A stretch of DNA of 64,000 bases from Neofusicoccum parvum (Eukaryota; Ascomycota; Dothideomycetes; Botryosphaeriales; Botryosphaeriaceae), in the NCBI GenBank assembly GCA_020912385.1, contig CP087218.1, positions 1,488,001 through 1,552,000 of the forward strand, written 5' to 3'. Each line of letters begins with the position of its first letter. Positions within the stretch are counted from its first letter, which is position 1. Position numbers and translations under genes: made by a program. Below, piece after piece: positions 40,939 to 51,654 of this stretch. Below the pieces are notes generated by a model that made no database searches, was not told the DNA's origin, and saw only the letters and a list, made by a program, of their open reading frames with translations.

Positions 40939-42638
40939 TCAGCAGTCCTTCGCCGTCACGCCGCCGGCCGCGACGATCTTCCTCGCCGCGTGCTCGGCCA
41001 CCACCATGACCATCGCGTTCGTGTTGCCGGTCGGGACGTCATAATGGATGCTCGCGTCCACGACGTAGACGTTCTCCGTCCCGAAGACCTTCGTGTCCGC
41101 GTCGACGACGCTCCCGATCCGCGCGGTGCGCACGAAGTGCGCGCCCGCGGTGTACGTGTCGAGCAGGGCGGTTGCGTCGGTCAGCTCGTCGCCGGTCATC
41201 CAGTCGGCGAGGGTCCACTGGTCGCTGGTGCGCAGGGAGGCCATCATCTCGTTCAGGAACGTCACGGCGGCCTCCTTGTCCTCGGGGGTGCGCAGCCACG
41301 GCTGGGTGGTGAAGTTGGTCTTGCCGTCGGCCGTGATGCCCAGCGCGCCCTCGCTGGTCAGGCCGTGCGTCATGTAGATCTTGAGGCTGATGACGTTGTC
41401 CGAGTCGGCCGACACCGTGCCCTGGAAGAAGCGCCGCGACTCGTTGTACGCGCGGCTGGTCCAGAAGTTGAGCCGCTGCACGCCCTGCGCCAGCATGCCG
41501 GACCCCGCGCCGTTGAACAGGCTGACGTCGGCGGTGCTGGGCTCCAGCGGGTCGTACACCGTCAGGTTGGCCGTCGGGGACGTCAGGTTGAGGTTGATGT
41601 AGAAGATGGGGTGGTCGCGCACGCCCTCGCCGACAGGCAGGTCGATCCAGTCCGCGCGCGGCGGCAGCGTCACGCCCGTCGTGCCGTTGGCAACGATGGC
41701 CAGCTGCGACGAGGGCCCGATGCCGCTGTTGAAGAGGACGCGCGGCGACGAGAGCGCGCCGGCGGCCAGCACGACCGCGCCGGACGGGCTGAGCGAGATG
41801 ACGGAGCGCGCGCCTGAGGCATCTTCGATCTCGACGCCCGTGGCGGTGGCGCCGGAACGGATCACGCGGACGACCTTGGTGTGGAGGCGGAGGGTGAAGT
41901 TGGGGAGGGACTGAGCAAGGGGCAGGTAGGTCTTGACAGGGCCGGCGCGGAGGGAGTCTTGGATGTTCCAGGGGGGGTAGGCATAGACCTGCGGAGCGGG
42001 GTGAGCTTCTTCCTATACATGGCATCTGCAGGGAGTTGGGAGGGGGGTTGACGTACGTCGTGCTTCTCGTTGGGCTGCTCAATGGCGTCGACCTCCTTCC
42101 AGCCGTTCTCGCCCAGGAAGCCTCCGAGGATGTCGTAGACGTCGTAGCCGTAGCGGCGGCCGTCGGCGGACGGGTTGTTGGTGCCGGGGTTGCGCTCGTA
42201 GAGGGCAGCAGCAGCCTCGCCCACGCCGTCCTCCCAGCGCCAGCCCTCGGGCCAGGTCGCGAAGTCGGCCTCCTGCGGGCGGACAAAGATCTCGGCGTTG
42301 ACGGAGCCGCCGCCGCCGAGCACGCAACCGGCGTTGGAGGCCGTGTCGGTGCAGAAGGTCGAGGAGTCGGTGGTGCTGCGGATTGAGTAGCCGTAGGCCG
42401 GCACGTCGAAGGGCGTGATAGTGTTGTTCCACGACACGGTGGCATTGTTGCCGCTGGTGTAGGCCGACGGCCCGCCGCGCTCGAGCAGCAGGACAGACTT
42501 CTGCGTCTCGGCCAGGCGCTCGGCAACGATGATGCCGGCGGTGCCGCCGCCGACAACGATGTAGTCGTAGGTGGTGTTGGCGGCGAGAGCGCCGAGAGCG
42601 AAGAGACTGGATGCAGCGAGGGACCGCATGGTGGGCAT
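40939..42638 (-). CDS. Secreted GMC oxidoreductase, cellobiose-dehydrogenase flavodomain-like
   Basis: Two exons (42638-42057 and 41988-40939) give 543 residues. A signal peptide covers about 1-20 (SLFALGALA), and the FAD-binding GxGxxG is at 30-35 (YIVVGGGTAG). The second GMC signature region has GCVLGGGGSVNAEIFVRP at about 108-125. The conserved late histidine lies in GAHFVRTARIG (about 478), and the C-terminal PTGNTNAMVMV region (about 517) supplies the Asn. The Cys-rich GCVLGGG block and the RAGPVKTYL segment across the intron recall the flavin domain of cellobiose dehydrogenase (AA3), but there is no cytochrome domain. Known family reaction: FAD-dependent oxidation of sugars or alcohols with quinone or O2 as acceptor, outside the cell. 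Substrate cannot be told. A TATATG box lies about 108 bp upstream of the ATG. Long frames on other frames here are shadows. Confidence 0.9.
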
Positions 42639-45627
42639 CTTGGTCTTCCCGGAGAGGACTGAAAGAAAGAAGAGAATGAGGGGAGGGAGTGTAGAGCAGC
42701 CTACCTGACCAGCACTCAGGCTGCGTGCGGGAGGGCGTGGCGCTCCATATACTACGTAGAGCAGCTACACGGCGACCACGCTGCACGCTCCGGCGCCGGT
42801 GCCACTGGGTTCTCCATCGCGCAGGGCGCGCGTGCCGGGTTGTGACGGCGCCCAGACTCGTGTAAGGTGCGCGTACCTGTCGATTTACGAGATGTGAAGA
42901 TGGCACGGGGAGTTTGTAGCGTAGATTATCGGAGAATCTAATCAATCAGGCCAATGCCGCTGGCGATGTCAGCGCGTCCAAGCCGGACAAGACGTCTTGG
43001 CGAGTCAGGCGTGACCAACTAGCCGCGACGAGAAGGGAAGAACGGGCAGCTGATCGTCGACTGCGCCGACGGCGGCGGACATTTGGCCGACCCGGCCTCC
43101 GGTGGTGGAGCAGGCGAGGACGGCGGTGTTGCGGCGGCAGGACGGGCAGAGACCGAGCGTGCCCGGCTGGCAGCGTGGGCGTGGCTGCTGTGCGCCAGAC
43201 CTGCACACGCAGCGGCTGTGGTGTTGAAGCAGAAAAGCCAGACGTGCAGCTCGGCAGCCGTGCTTGGCAATCTCCGCAGGGCCGTCTGCCGTGGCCGTGT
43301 GCGATGTCGGATTCACCGCCAGCAGCAAGGAAGATTGTTCATCCAGGCAAATCGTGAAACACGAGCTCCAGCTAGCTCCAAACGGCTATTTTCAACGCTG
43401 TGCCAAGCCAGAGCGATTCAGGCCCCGGAGACCTGGCGATCCGCTCCACGGCGAGCGCAGCGAGTGCACGTCGACTGACTCCCGCATCGTTCGACATCGA
43501 AGCCCGGGGCAGCTTCTGGGATCTGCTCGTTGTGCAGCCGGATACTCGGAACCAAAGCTTGTCCGACTGTCTTGGGGAACCGCCGTGCCGCCGTCTCGCT
43601 ATTCATGAGCCTGTGCTCCGTACGCGTAAGTAGGTGTTGAGAGCTGATTCGTGTGGGGAAATGGCCAGAAGTACAGCAGGTCGGATATATTTCGAGTGGT
43701 GCTTGCTCCGAACATCCGCGTATCATCGCTCTGATAGCCCGATGCATGGAGTGAGCGCACCCACGCCGGCAGGTCAAGCCTCGAATCGACCGAGTCCTGA
43801 TACGTAGCTGGGGTACTCAGAGCACTCACCTCTGAACCAATCCCATTCCGCCAGCACCCAACCCCAGCGATCCAACTCCCCGGGGCTTTTGAAACGGTCT
43901 GACACCACACACAGCCATCCAACGACCTGCCCTCCTCCCATCCACTTTACCCGTCCCGCGCGCGCGCCCCGATCCGGGACGGCCTGACTGCCGACGACCA
44001 TTTAGCGGCGACCCAGTCATCTTGCTCCCTCACCATTCCTGCGGAAGCGGACAGCGGCCCGTCAAGGAAATATGCGACGAATGATTCCAGTTCCACCCAT
44101 GCCCAGTCGACCAACTCCGCAAGAGATTTTCGGGAAGGAGAGCCAACCCCGGTCTTGTTTTGACTTGTGGCGGTGCCTTCTTCCGGCTCCCGGCATGGCA
44201 GTCCTCAAGGCAGAGTTTTCTTGGTTCGCAACCTGAAATTGCAGGCACGCCGTCCCATGTCCCAGGTAGGAATGCTGCCGGAAAACCGGTTGCACGTGTT
44301 CATGCGCCCGGGTGGAAACTTGAGCCGTCGCCTGAAGCAGGAATGGAGGGAAGGGAGGACGGAACACCAACCACGGTGTAGTCGGTCGCGATCGAGTGCC
44401 GATTAGCCTCGGTAAGGATGGGGACAGGTGGTGCGCAGTAGTACAATACATGCCGCCGCCGATCAAACAGGTAGGTCTGGACGCGTGATGATGGAGAGGT
44501 ATTTCAAATAGATTAAACTTTCTCGCCGTTGGTTAGCACCTGTACAATCGCGTCAAGTTACCAAATGAAAGACTAATTAGCAATGAGACAGAGAGGGTCG
44601 ATGCTTACCTGAGTCCGTTCTCAACTCTTCCAATACACGCGGGGTCGCGGAGAGCAGTCGAGCAGAAACGTCATTCACACCAACTCCCCAGATGTGTGGA
44701 ACAGGTTGAAGCAGAAAAAAGTCCATCGAATACCCTAGTGGTATATCAGATTACCCAGCGCGAAGAAGAGAAACAGAGAACCAACGAACCAGAAGCAGGC
44801 AGTTAGAAAAGAAGAACGTCCACCTCCAGGCCATTCACGTCCTGTTCCCTCAGCAAATAATCAGAGATAAAAACCACCAAGCAAGAGTATAACGATGCAA
44901 AGCTCCGTGACCCTCCTCATCCATACCCCCTGCCCCATTCCTCAGACCCGGCTCTACCCGGCCTGAAAGCCGCCATGATCCCTTCCCTTCCATTCCCTTC
45001 ATGCCCAATCCCAATGCCCCCTCCTTCACCTTGCCCCATACTGTTACTCTACCTTACCGTACAATCATGCACGCGCAAATAATCTTAGTATAAACACAAC
45101 CCGGCCTCCACTATTACAATCCTTGAGTCCGACGAAGCGAAAAAAAAAAATCCCATGCAGATAGAAGAAAGAAGCAAAAGCAGTGGAAAATCAAAAAGAG
45201 AAACCGGTGAGAAAATCAGAAAAGTTTCTCATGATCATCATGAAACTCTCGCAAGGTCGTATCTGGTCGTTAAGGTTTGTATGGGTGTATCGCGGTCATG
45301 AACAGGTCGTCAATCGGGGGTAATCTTCCCGTTTTCCAGGCCCTCCTGTAAGAAAAAAGCACCCTTTCCCAATCCCATTCCTGAAATGAGATTCGTGGCT
45401 TGAAAAGGGAACTCGTCGCACTGAAAAAGGAAAAATCGAAAACAAAACTCAATAACGCCGCCGGGGAATGAGAAGTGATTCCCATATACCATGATATCTT
45501 TTCTTTTCTTGGATTGCGAGGCCGTGAGACATCGTCATGATGGCGATGTTGGGAGGGGCGACTGTAGGGACCGGGTAGCAGTCGCAGTGCGAAACTGGAC
45601 AGAAACTGGAATGCCGGCACCATGGAT
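42639..45627. other. Intergenic, GMC oxidoreductase promoter and byr4 3' flank
   Basis: The sequence 42746-42751 (minus-strand TATATG) is a possible TATA element for the GMC gene. 42900-44000 is GC-rich with only chance frames. From about 44500 to 45600 the DNA is A-rich on the plus strand and so T-rich on the coding minus strand, as expected for the 3' flank of byr4. Nothing else recognised. Confidence 0.55.
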
Positions 45628-48337
45628 TTACCTAGGGAGATGCTCAGCCATTTCGATGGAGAGATCCCTGATCGCCCATCGCCAGTCATCGCCGAGGCTC
45701 TCTCTTCTCTCGCCAACCCATCCCTCAACTCTCCTTCTCCAGACGTCCTCTTCTTCGCGCTGGCGTCGAATGAAACCAGGGCCAAGATCGAACTCCTCGG
45801 AGACAAAGCTATCCATCGGCGTCTGTGCCGCGCTGGGGCCTCCTCCCAGAGAGAAGTATCCACCAGCAACAGCGCTCATGTCGTTTTCGTCCTTGAGATC
45901 CTCGATATCGGCAAAAGGATCGGATTCTTCGCCGACGGAAGCGGCAGGAGAGAGAGGTCCAGTGGCGCGTGGGTCAAGCTTGAGCCAGCACATCTTGCGT
46001 GGGTCAAAGACCATGCCTTTCTCAACCTGCACACCACGAGAGGAAGAAATATGTGAAATGAGTGCCGGTCGGGGTGGCGAGCTGGCATTTGGAGCCGATG
46101 CTGGAGTTGGTAGCGTCGGGACCGAACGCGTATGGTGGTGATGGCTTGGCATGTGAGGGTGAGAGTGAGAATGCGAGTGATGAGAAGTGATGCGAGGGCG
46201 TTTAGCTTCCTGTACGGGAGAAGAAAACCGTGCGAGAGCGCCTTCATTGCCCTCCCATCGGTGGAGGACGGGATTGTACGTCATGCCTCCTTCATCTGCG
46301 AGCACGTCAGTATTGAGTGATACGAATGCAAGATAGCACTAGTGGAGACATACTCTTGGATGCAGGCATGCTCAAATGCTGGATCAACTGAGGCTTTTTT
46401 CCTGTTCCGCTCTTACGCTTTGTCTGCGGGCTAGTATGCGGGCTTCGTGCAGCAACTTGTTCCTTCCAATTGGTGCTTATCGGCATCAATGGTCCAGAGT
46501 TTGGTCTTGGCTTTGGCCCACCCAGACGTTGCTCCCTCGCTATGCGACTCGATGCGGTATCACGTGCAAAGCTGGGCAAGCTGGGTGTGTTCTCGCGATG
46601 GAGAGTCCTCTTAGGTGTAGGTGGGGGTTGGGGGGTCTGAATGCGCTCTGGAGCGACGGGGAGCTTGCTGTGACTGACTTGGCGGATCATCTTCGATGGC
46701 TGGCGGTTTGATGGCTGCTTGACATATTTATTTTCCTTTGTGCTGGAAGTCGGAAGATCGTCAAATGCGTCAAGCTCCGAGCCATCACCAAAGTTGCGCT
46801 TCCTTGCGGGTTTGGTGAACATCCGCTTGGTAGCAGCCTCTCGAGCAAGGGACGCTGGAGCAATATCCTTTCTATTTCCAGTCCGACTAGGCGTTTCTCC
46901 CTGGCGTGCGAGACGGGAATATGCCCGTGGCGTAGGCGAGTTGGCACGAGGGTCGGAATCGCGGCGAAGATGGCCTGAAGAGGATTTCGAAGTGATGTGA
47001 TGTGACTGCCTGTTCGATACGCCGGCAGGGAGAAAGGGTTTGCTTGGCTGCTTGTTGCTTGGCCTATAGTCGCTGCGAAGTACTGGGGCTGATCGTTTGG
47101 CTCTCAATAGCTGCGCGTTGGTTGTGGTAGGACCTGCCCGGTTGTGGCGATGTTGCTGTGGTGCACCGGACTCATAGAGTGGTTCGAGCCGCGAGCGGGG
47201 GGCTGCAGGAGCCAATGGCCGTGGTATACGAGAAGCAGAAGACACGGAAGGCTTGTCCGTGAAGGTCAGGCTCGTAGTGGCACGGATAGTGTGCGTTGCG
47301 GGTTTGTTCGACTGCACTCTGATGTTGCGGTTCATGGTCAACTTTCCAGTATCCAGCGTGTCTCCAAAGCCCATCTCAATGTCAGCAAAGAAATCGTCGT
47401 CCTCAGGAACACCCTTCAGTGTTGCAAGCGGCATGGGTTGCTGTTGCGGTGCGGGCTGCGGCGCGGACTGCGGCTCCGGCTCAGACGGGATTTGGGCTAG
47501 CGCTTCATGCTGGGTTTCCGGATCGGGGTGGGTTGCAGTTTCTTCGGTTGGATGCGGCGGAGCGGCTTCTGCTGGGGCTTCCTGCTCTTCCGGGTGCTCG
47601 GGCGCGGCGAAGGTTTCCTGCGTGGGGCGCGGCTCAGGCTGGGGGGTCTTCTCGTCGTCGGTCTCAGCTTCCTTGCGCTTGCGCAGCATGGCATTGAAGT
47701 CGATGGGCTCCTTGGGGAGCACGAGGCCGCCAAAGTCGTCATCTTCGCTCTCGAGCGTCATGCAGCTGCCCAGGCTGGGGCTCATGGCGGCAGACACAGA
47801 GGAGCCGCGGGTACGAGTGTCGCGTCGCGTGCCGCCGAACCGGATGCCTAGGGAACCGCCTTCAGCCCAGTCGTCGAAGTCATCGTCGTCCTGCGAGGGC
47901 GTGGCGGGAGGTTGAGGCGTCTTTAATTTCAGCGCGCCCGAGCTTGGGCCGGAAAGATCGAGGTCGTCGGCCCAGTCGTCGTCCTGGTGGATTTTCTGCC
48001 GGGATGGCTTCTTGCCCAAACGCTTGATGGTACCACCGAGAAGAGCCGAGGACGGGACAGTGGTGGGAATGGGGATGCCGGCGTGTTTGGCAGAGGAAAT
48101 GGCATCTTTGGTGGAGGCTTCGTCGTCGGGCGCAAGCAGAACCTGCCAGTCCTCGTCGCCGGCGACTGACTCGGAGCGCAGCGACGGGGCGCGCGACGAG
48201 AGCGAGAGGCCGGTGTGCGACGAGGCGCTGGGCGCGAAGAGATCGCCGTGGAAGTCGGCGTCGTCGTCCCAGCTCTCGACATTGGGCGACATTTTGGCGG
48301 CGCGCTCGCGAAAGCTGCCTCCCGTGAGCGAGGCCAT
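45628..48337 (-). CDS. byr4: Byr4/Bfa1-type regulator of the septation (SIN/MEN) GTPase
   Basis: Two exons (48337-46354 and 46295-45628) give 883 residues. The N-terminal half is acidic and Ser/Pro-rich with WDDD and DDDWADDLDLS segments and a conserved FDDWAEGGSLGI motif. The middle (about 350-660) is basic and low-complexity. The intron join rebuilds the strongly conserved C-terminal block GGMTYNPVLHRWEGNE (from about residue 665), followed by KGMVFDPRKMCWLKL and FADIEDL. That block is typical of Byr4/Bfa1. Known role: forms a two-component GAP with Cdc16/Bub2 at spindle pole bodies and holds the Spg1/Tem1 GTPase inactive, so timing septation and mitotic exit. The start is the first in-frame ATG. 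Shares a 736-bp upstream region with the divergent XRCC4-like gene. Confidence 0.9.
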
Positions 48338-49073
48338 GCTCAGTTCTGGGGCGCGCAGCCCGGGTGGGTGGTGGATTTGAGGTTGGAGTTGCTGCGATCG
48401 ACTGCGGTGGCAGGACGGGCGGCGTTACAGCCCACAAGGGTCCGCCAAGCTGGCCGCACAGGCCCGCGCGCGAAACTCTCCAAAGCAAAGCCTCCCCGTC
48501 CGAAGCCCAACCGCTCGTGCGCGTCGCTCGCGTTTGCGCCAGGCTCCATAAAAACACGCCCGGGCCAGGCACCGCAGGCGATCAGCTGCTGCCGGCCCGC
48601 CCGCTGCATGCACGCATGCGACGCTCCCCGTGCCTGGCCGTCTCCAAGCTGTCTGCAATTGCGAGCGCGGCGAGGGCGCGGCAGCTGCGCGGGCTACTGT
48701 GCCTACCCGCGCCGGGCTGACTTCCCGCCGCGTTCGCGTGCCGCTGGGCTGCTTCATGTCGATGCGCCCCAGACGCGCGGGCGCTCCTCGTAACACGCGT
48801 CGCCCGCCCTGTCGCCATCACACCGAACCCCACGCTGTTCCTGGCGGCCGTGCTCGCTGGCCGCAGGAAAGGCCGCGGCCGCAGGCAGCAAGCCAACACC
48901 ACGCTCGCCCTGGCAGCAAGGGTCTTCCAGGCAGCGTCCTCTGCCAGCCTCGCCCGGCTCGAACCGTTCTGGTTTCATAAGAATATCCAGGCCGGCGCAA
49001 AAAACTTGTCGGCTTCATTCCCGCTGCGCCCCGGCTTGCACTATCTATCGCACACCAGTCCCGCCGCGGCGCC
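48338..49073. promoter_or_regulatory. Shared divergent promoter of byr4 and the XRCC4-like gene
   Basis: 736 bp between two start codons on opposite strands. It is GC-rich, without a clear TATA box, and without a supportable frame. It must contain both 5' leaders and at least one promoter. Confidence 0.55.
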
Positions 49074-50434
49074 ATGGCTGCAAAGAAGATTTTGCGCATC
49101 CGAAGGACCGATGTCGACTCGCACGACGAAGCCACGCCCGCTTACGCACTTGTCTCCGTCGAGCCCGCCGGCCCCCAGCCGCTCGACGTCAGACTGGTTG
49201 GCACCGAGGGCGAGAACGTCTTCGCAGCTTCAAGTATGCGACCGCATCACTCCATTCCACCCGGCTCTGACGTCTGCGTGCGTTTCATGCTAACGACCTG
49301 GCCCCAAACTGCACAGTTCGCGAGTCGCAAATCAAGAATTTCCGTGACCGCAAGAACAAAACTGGCGACGACCATGAGTGGGAAACAATTCTGCGCGACA
49401 GCCTCCTCAATATCCCGGCGGGTGGAGATGACGCGAGGCTGCTGGACAACCTGGAGATCGTCGCGTCTGTGAGCGATCAGCGACTGAACATCACCGTGCG
49501 GAAGAATATCCAGGGTATCACGGTAAGTCGCGGGTTTGACGTCATTGTTTACATGGCCTGACCTCTGGCGCAGCAACGGCTGGGGGCAATTCCACTGGCG
49601 GAGGATCGCGATACGGAGATTGAGTTCTTCGAATGGACCGCGATCGCCGTCGAAGCCGCGAGCGCCGCGCGCGACGAGGCCCGGAACCTCCAAAACAAGT
49701 ACGAGGCGCAGCAAGTCACAATCAGTGAACTCAAATCGCAGCTGGACGACTTGATTCAAGCCAAGCATGACCATGAGAACGCCCTTCTGGCAAAGTTCCA
49801 GGAGCTTCTGAACGCGAAGAAGCTAAAGATCAGGGATCAGCAACGCTTGCTTGCAGGCGCAAAGGTGGATCCTGCCGCAGGTGCGTCTTCCCCGGCCGCA
49901 CCATTCTCGATGAAAACTAACGGCGAAACAGCGGCAGCTGTCGAGCATGCCAGGGGCTCCACGAGGCATACTCGGCCCCGCAAGGCCGGGCCATCCCGGG
50001 CCTCCAAACGCAAGGCAAACGGGAAGACGCCAGCCACGGAAGTCGAGTCAGAACCTGATGAAGGTTCGCGCATGGAAGTTGACGAGAATGAGGCAGGAGC
50101 CAAGCAGGATGAAGAGGAGGAGCTCCCTGTCACCCCAGAAAAGTCTGACTTGGATGAGACTGAGGACGAGGACGAGGACGATGAAGACCTGGATGCAGTA
50201 CCTGCTTCACGCCCAACGAAGGCTAGTATTGGATCGAAAGGCAAAGCACCTGAGACAGCAACGCGGGGACAAAGCTCGCAACGCCGGCAGACCCCAGAGG
50301 AGCTGCCGCCGCGCAGAGAACTGCCATTTACGAGGAAGCAAAGCAACCAGCCGTCCAGAGAGTCTGGCAAGAAGGCGCCAGTTACGGCAGCACCAGACGA
50401 CGAAGATGAAACGACGGACGATGATGAACTTTAA
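49074..50434 (+). CDS. XRCC4/Lif1-like DNA double-strand-break repair factor
   Basis: Three exons (49074-49233, 49317-49522, 49574-50434) give 408 residues. Residues 1-145 form the beta-rich head expected of XRCC4 (ILRIRR, LRDSLLN, LEIVASVSDQRLNITVRK). Residues 150-218 are a continuous heptad helix. Its end (ALLAKFQELLNAKKLKIRD) closely follows the XRCC4 segment that leads to the ligase IV-binding stalk. The tail (220-408) is acidic and Ser/Thr-rich with several SQ/TP sites and ends TDDDEL. Known role: homodimer that stabilises and positions DNA ligase IV in non-homologous end joining. The resemblance is structural and local, as usual for this fast-evolving family. The ATG at 49074 gives a head domain of normal length. 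Confidence 0.83.
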
Positions 50435-51654
50435 ATCTGTTCAGCTCGAGCAAAATCCACTAGACTATGGTACGGTGTTTTCTCGTGTTGTGCCAAATTG
50501 GTGTGCATCACATTCTCACGGTGTGAAGATGTCAAGCTGAGGCGTCGTTCTAGAACAGCTGGCCGTACGTGCTACTTCGCGTTTGCATCGCCGGTGCTTC
50601 AGCTGACAAGTGCAATATCTCTCTTTGTGCTGAAGTCACAAAACCTCCGCAAACTAAGCTCATAGTGCAGATAGCGCCCGCGGCCACGAACGGTTCATCA
50701 GCGTCCCGCGGGTATCCACCTTCCTCTTGTCATGATGTGGGAGACCGTTGCATGCACATGTGGGTCATGCCTGCCAATGTCGGACAGTTCCTGAACTCTA
50801 TTTTTTTTTACTCGGTCTTTGCGATTGTGGATTGTGTTGTTTATTTGGCATGGGCAACGTCGCACGGGCTCGGGCAGCACGAGCCTGGCGTTCACGACAA
50901 CATCCGAAGACTGCTTTCAAATTCGCATCGGAGAGCGACCAAATAATTTAGTTTGGCCTTTGACAAACGGCAGAGGACGTGGCTGCTGACATGTGACTGC
51001 GATGGCGTGGAGGATCGGCGCAGGCGTTTGATGGGCGGCAGACGGCAAGGCGGAATGCGGGACGAGGGCCAGGGTCATCAAAACAGCAGCCGACGCAGTA
51101 TTCTATCAGGCCAGAGGCCGCTCGGAAGGCTGCAGGCGCGCGGAGGTGGGAAAGCAATGCTGAGTGCGATGTCTCGAAGCGCGTGGCTGCGCGGAAAACA
51201 AAGGCGCGCTTGCGGGTGCAGGCGGGCAGAGCAACATCGCGCGTGTCGGCGGGCTTGGCAGTGACCCTGGGGCCTGACGTCCACCTCGTCACCGCCGTGC
51301 ATCAGCTTCACGAAGCGACACCCGCGACTGCGACGCCTGCTGCGCGCCCATCTCGACTCTCCCGCCGTCCGACTGCCGCCCGCTTGCGCCCTTTGCCCCC
51401 CGACGCGCTCCTCGCGGCGCCCACTTGGCCCAGCTCCGCGGTGCCCGACAGAATGCTGCTCAGCGCCAGCCCGTGACCGAGTCAGCGGAGGAGTGGCCGA
51501 AGTGAAGTGAGCTCGCCGCGATAGCTGCACGCGGCCGCAGGAGTTCAATCGCTGACCTTCTGCGAAGAACACGCCGACACGCGCCAGCTCCGCCCTGACC
51601 GCGCCTCTCCACGTCCCGTCCGAACGTCGCACAGCCCGCCCGCTTCACATAGCA
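50435..51654. other. Intergenic between two plus-strand genes
   Basis: 1.2 kb with no supportable gene. The first 500 bases are balanced in composition and should hold the 3' UTR of the XRCC4-like gene. 51000-51650 is GC-rich and promoter-like; its frames are Arg/Ala-rich shadows. Confidence 0.6.

Noticed and set aside
40393..41817. 474-codon plus-strand frame antisense to the GMC oxidoreductase, and a 505-codon minus-strand frame in another phase
   Set aside because: Both are shadows of strong G/C third-position bias in the real gene, and they consist of Arg/His/Pro/Ala repeats without motifs.
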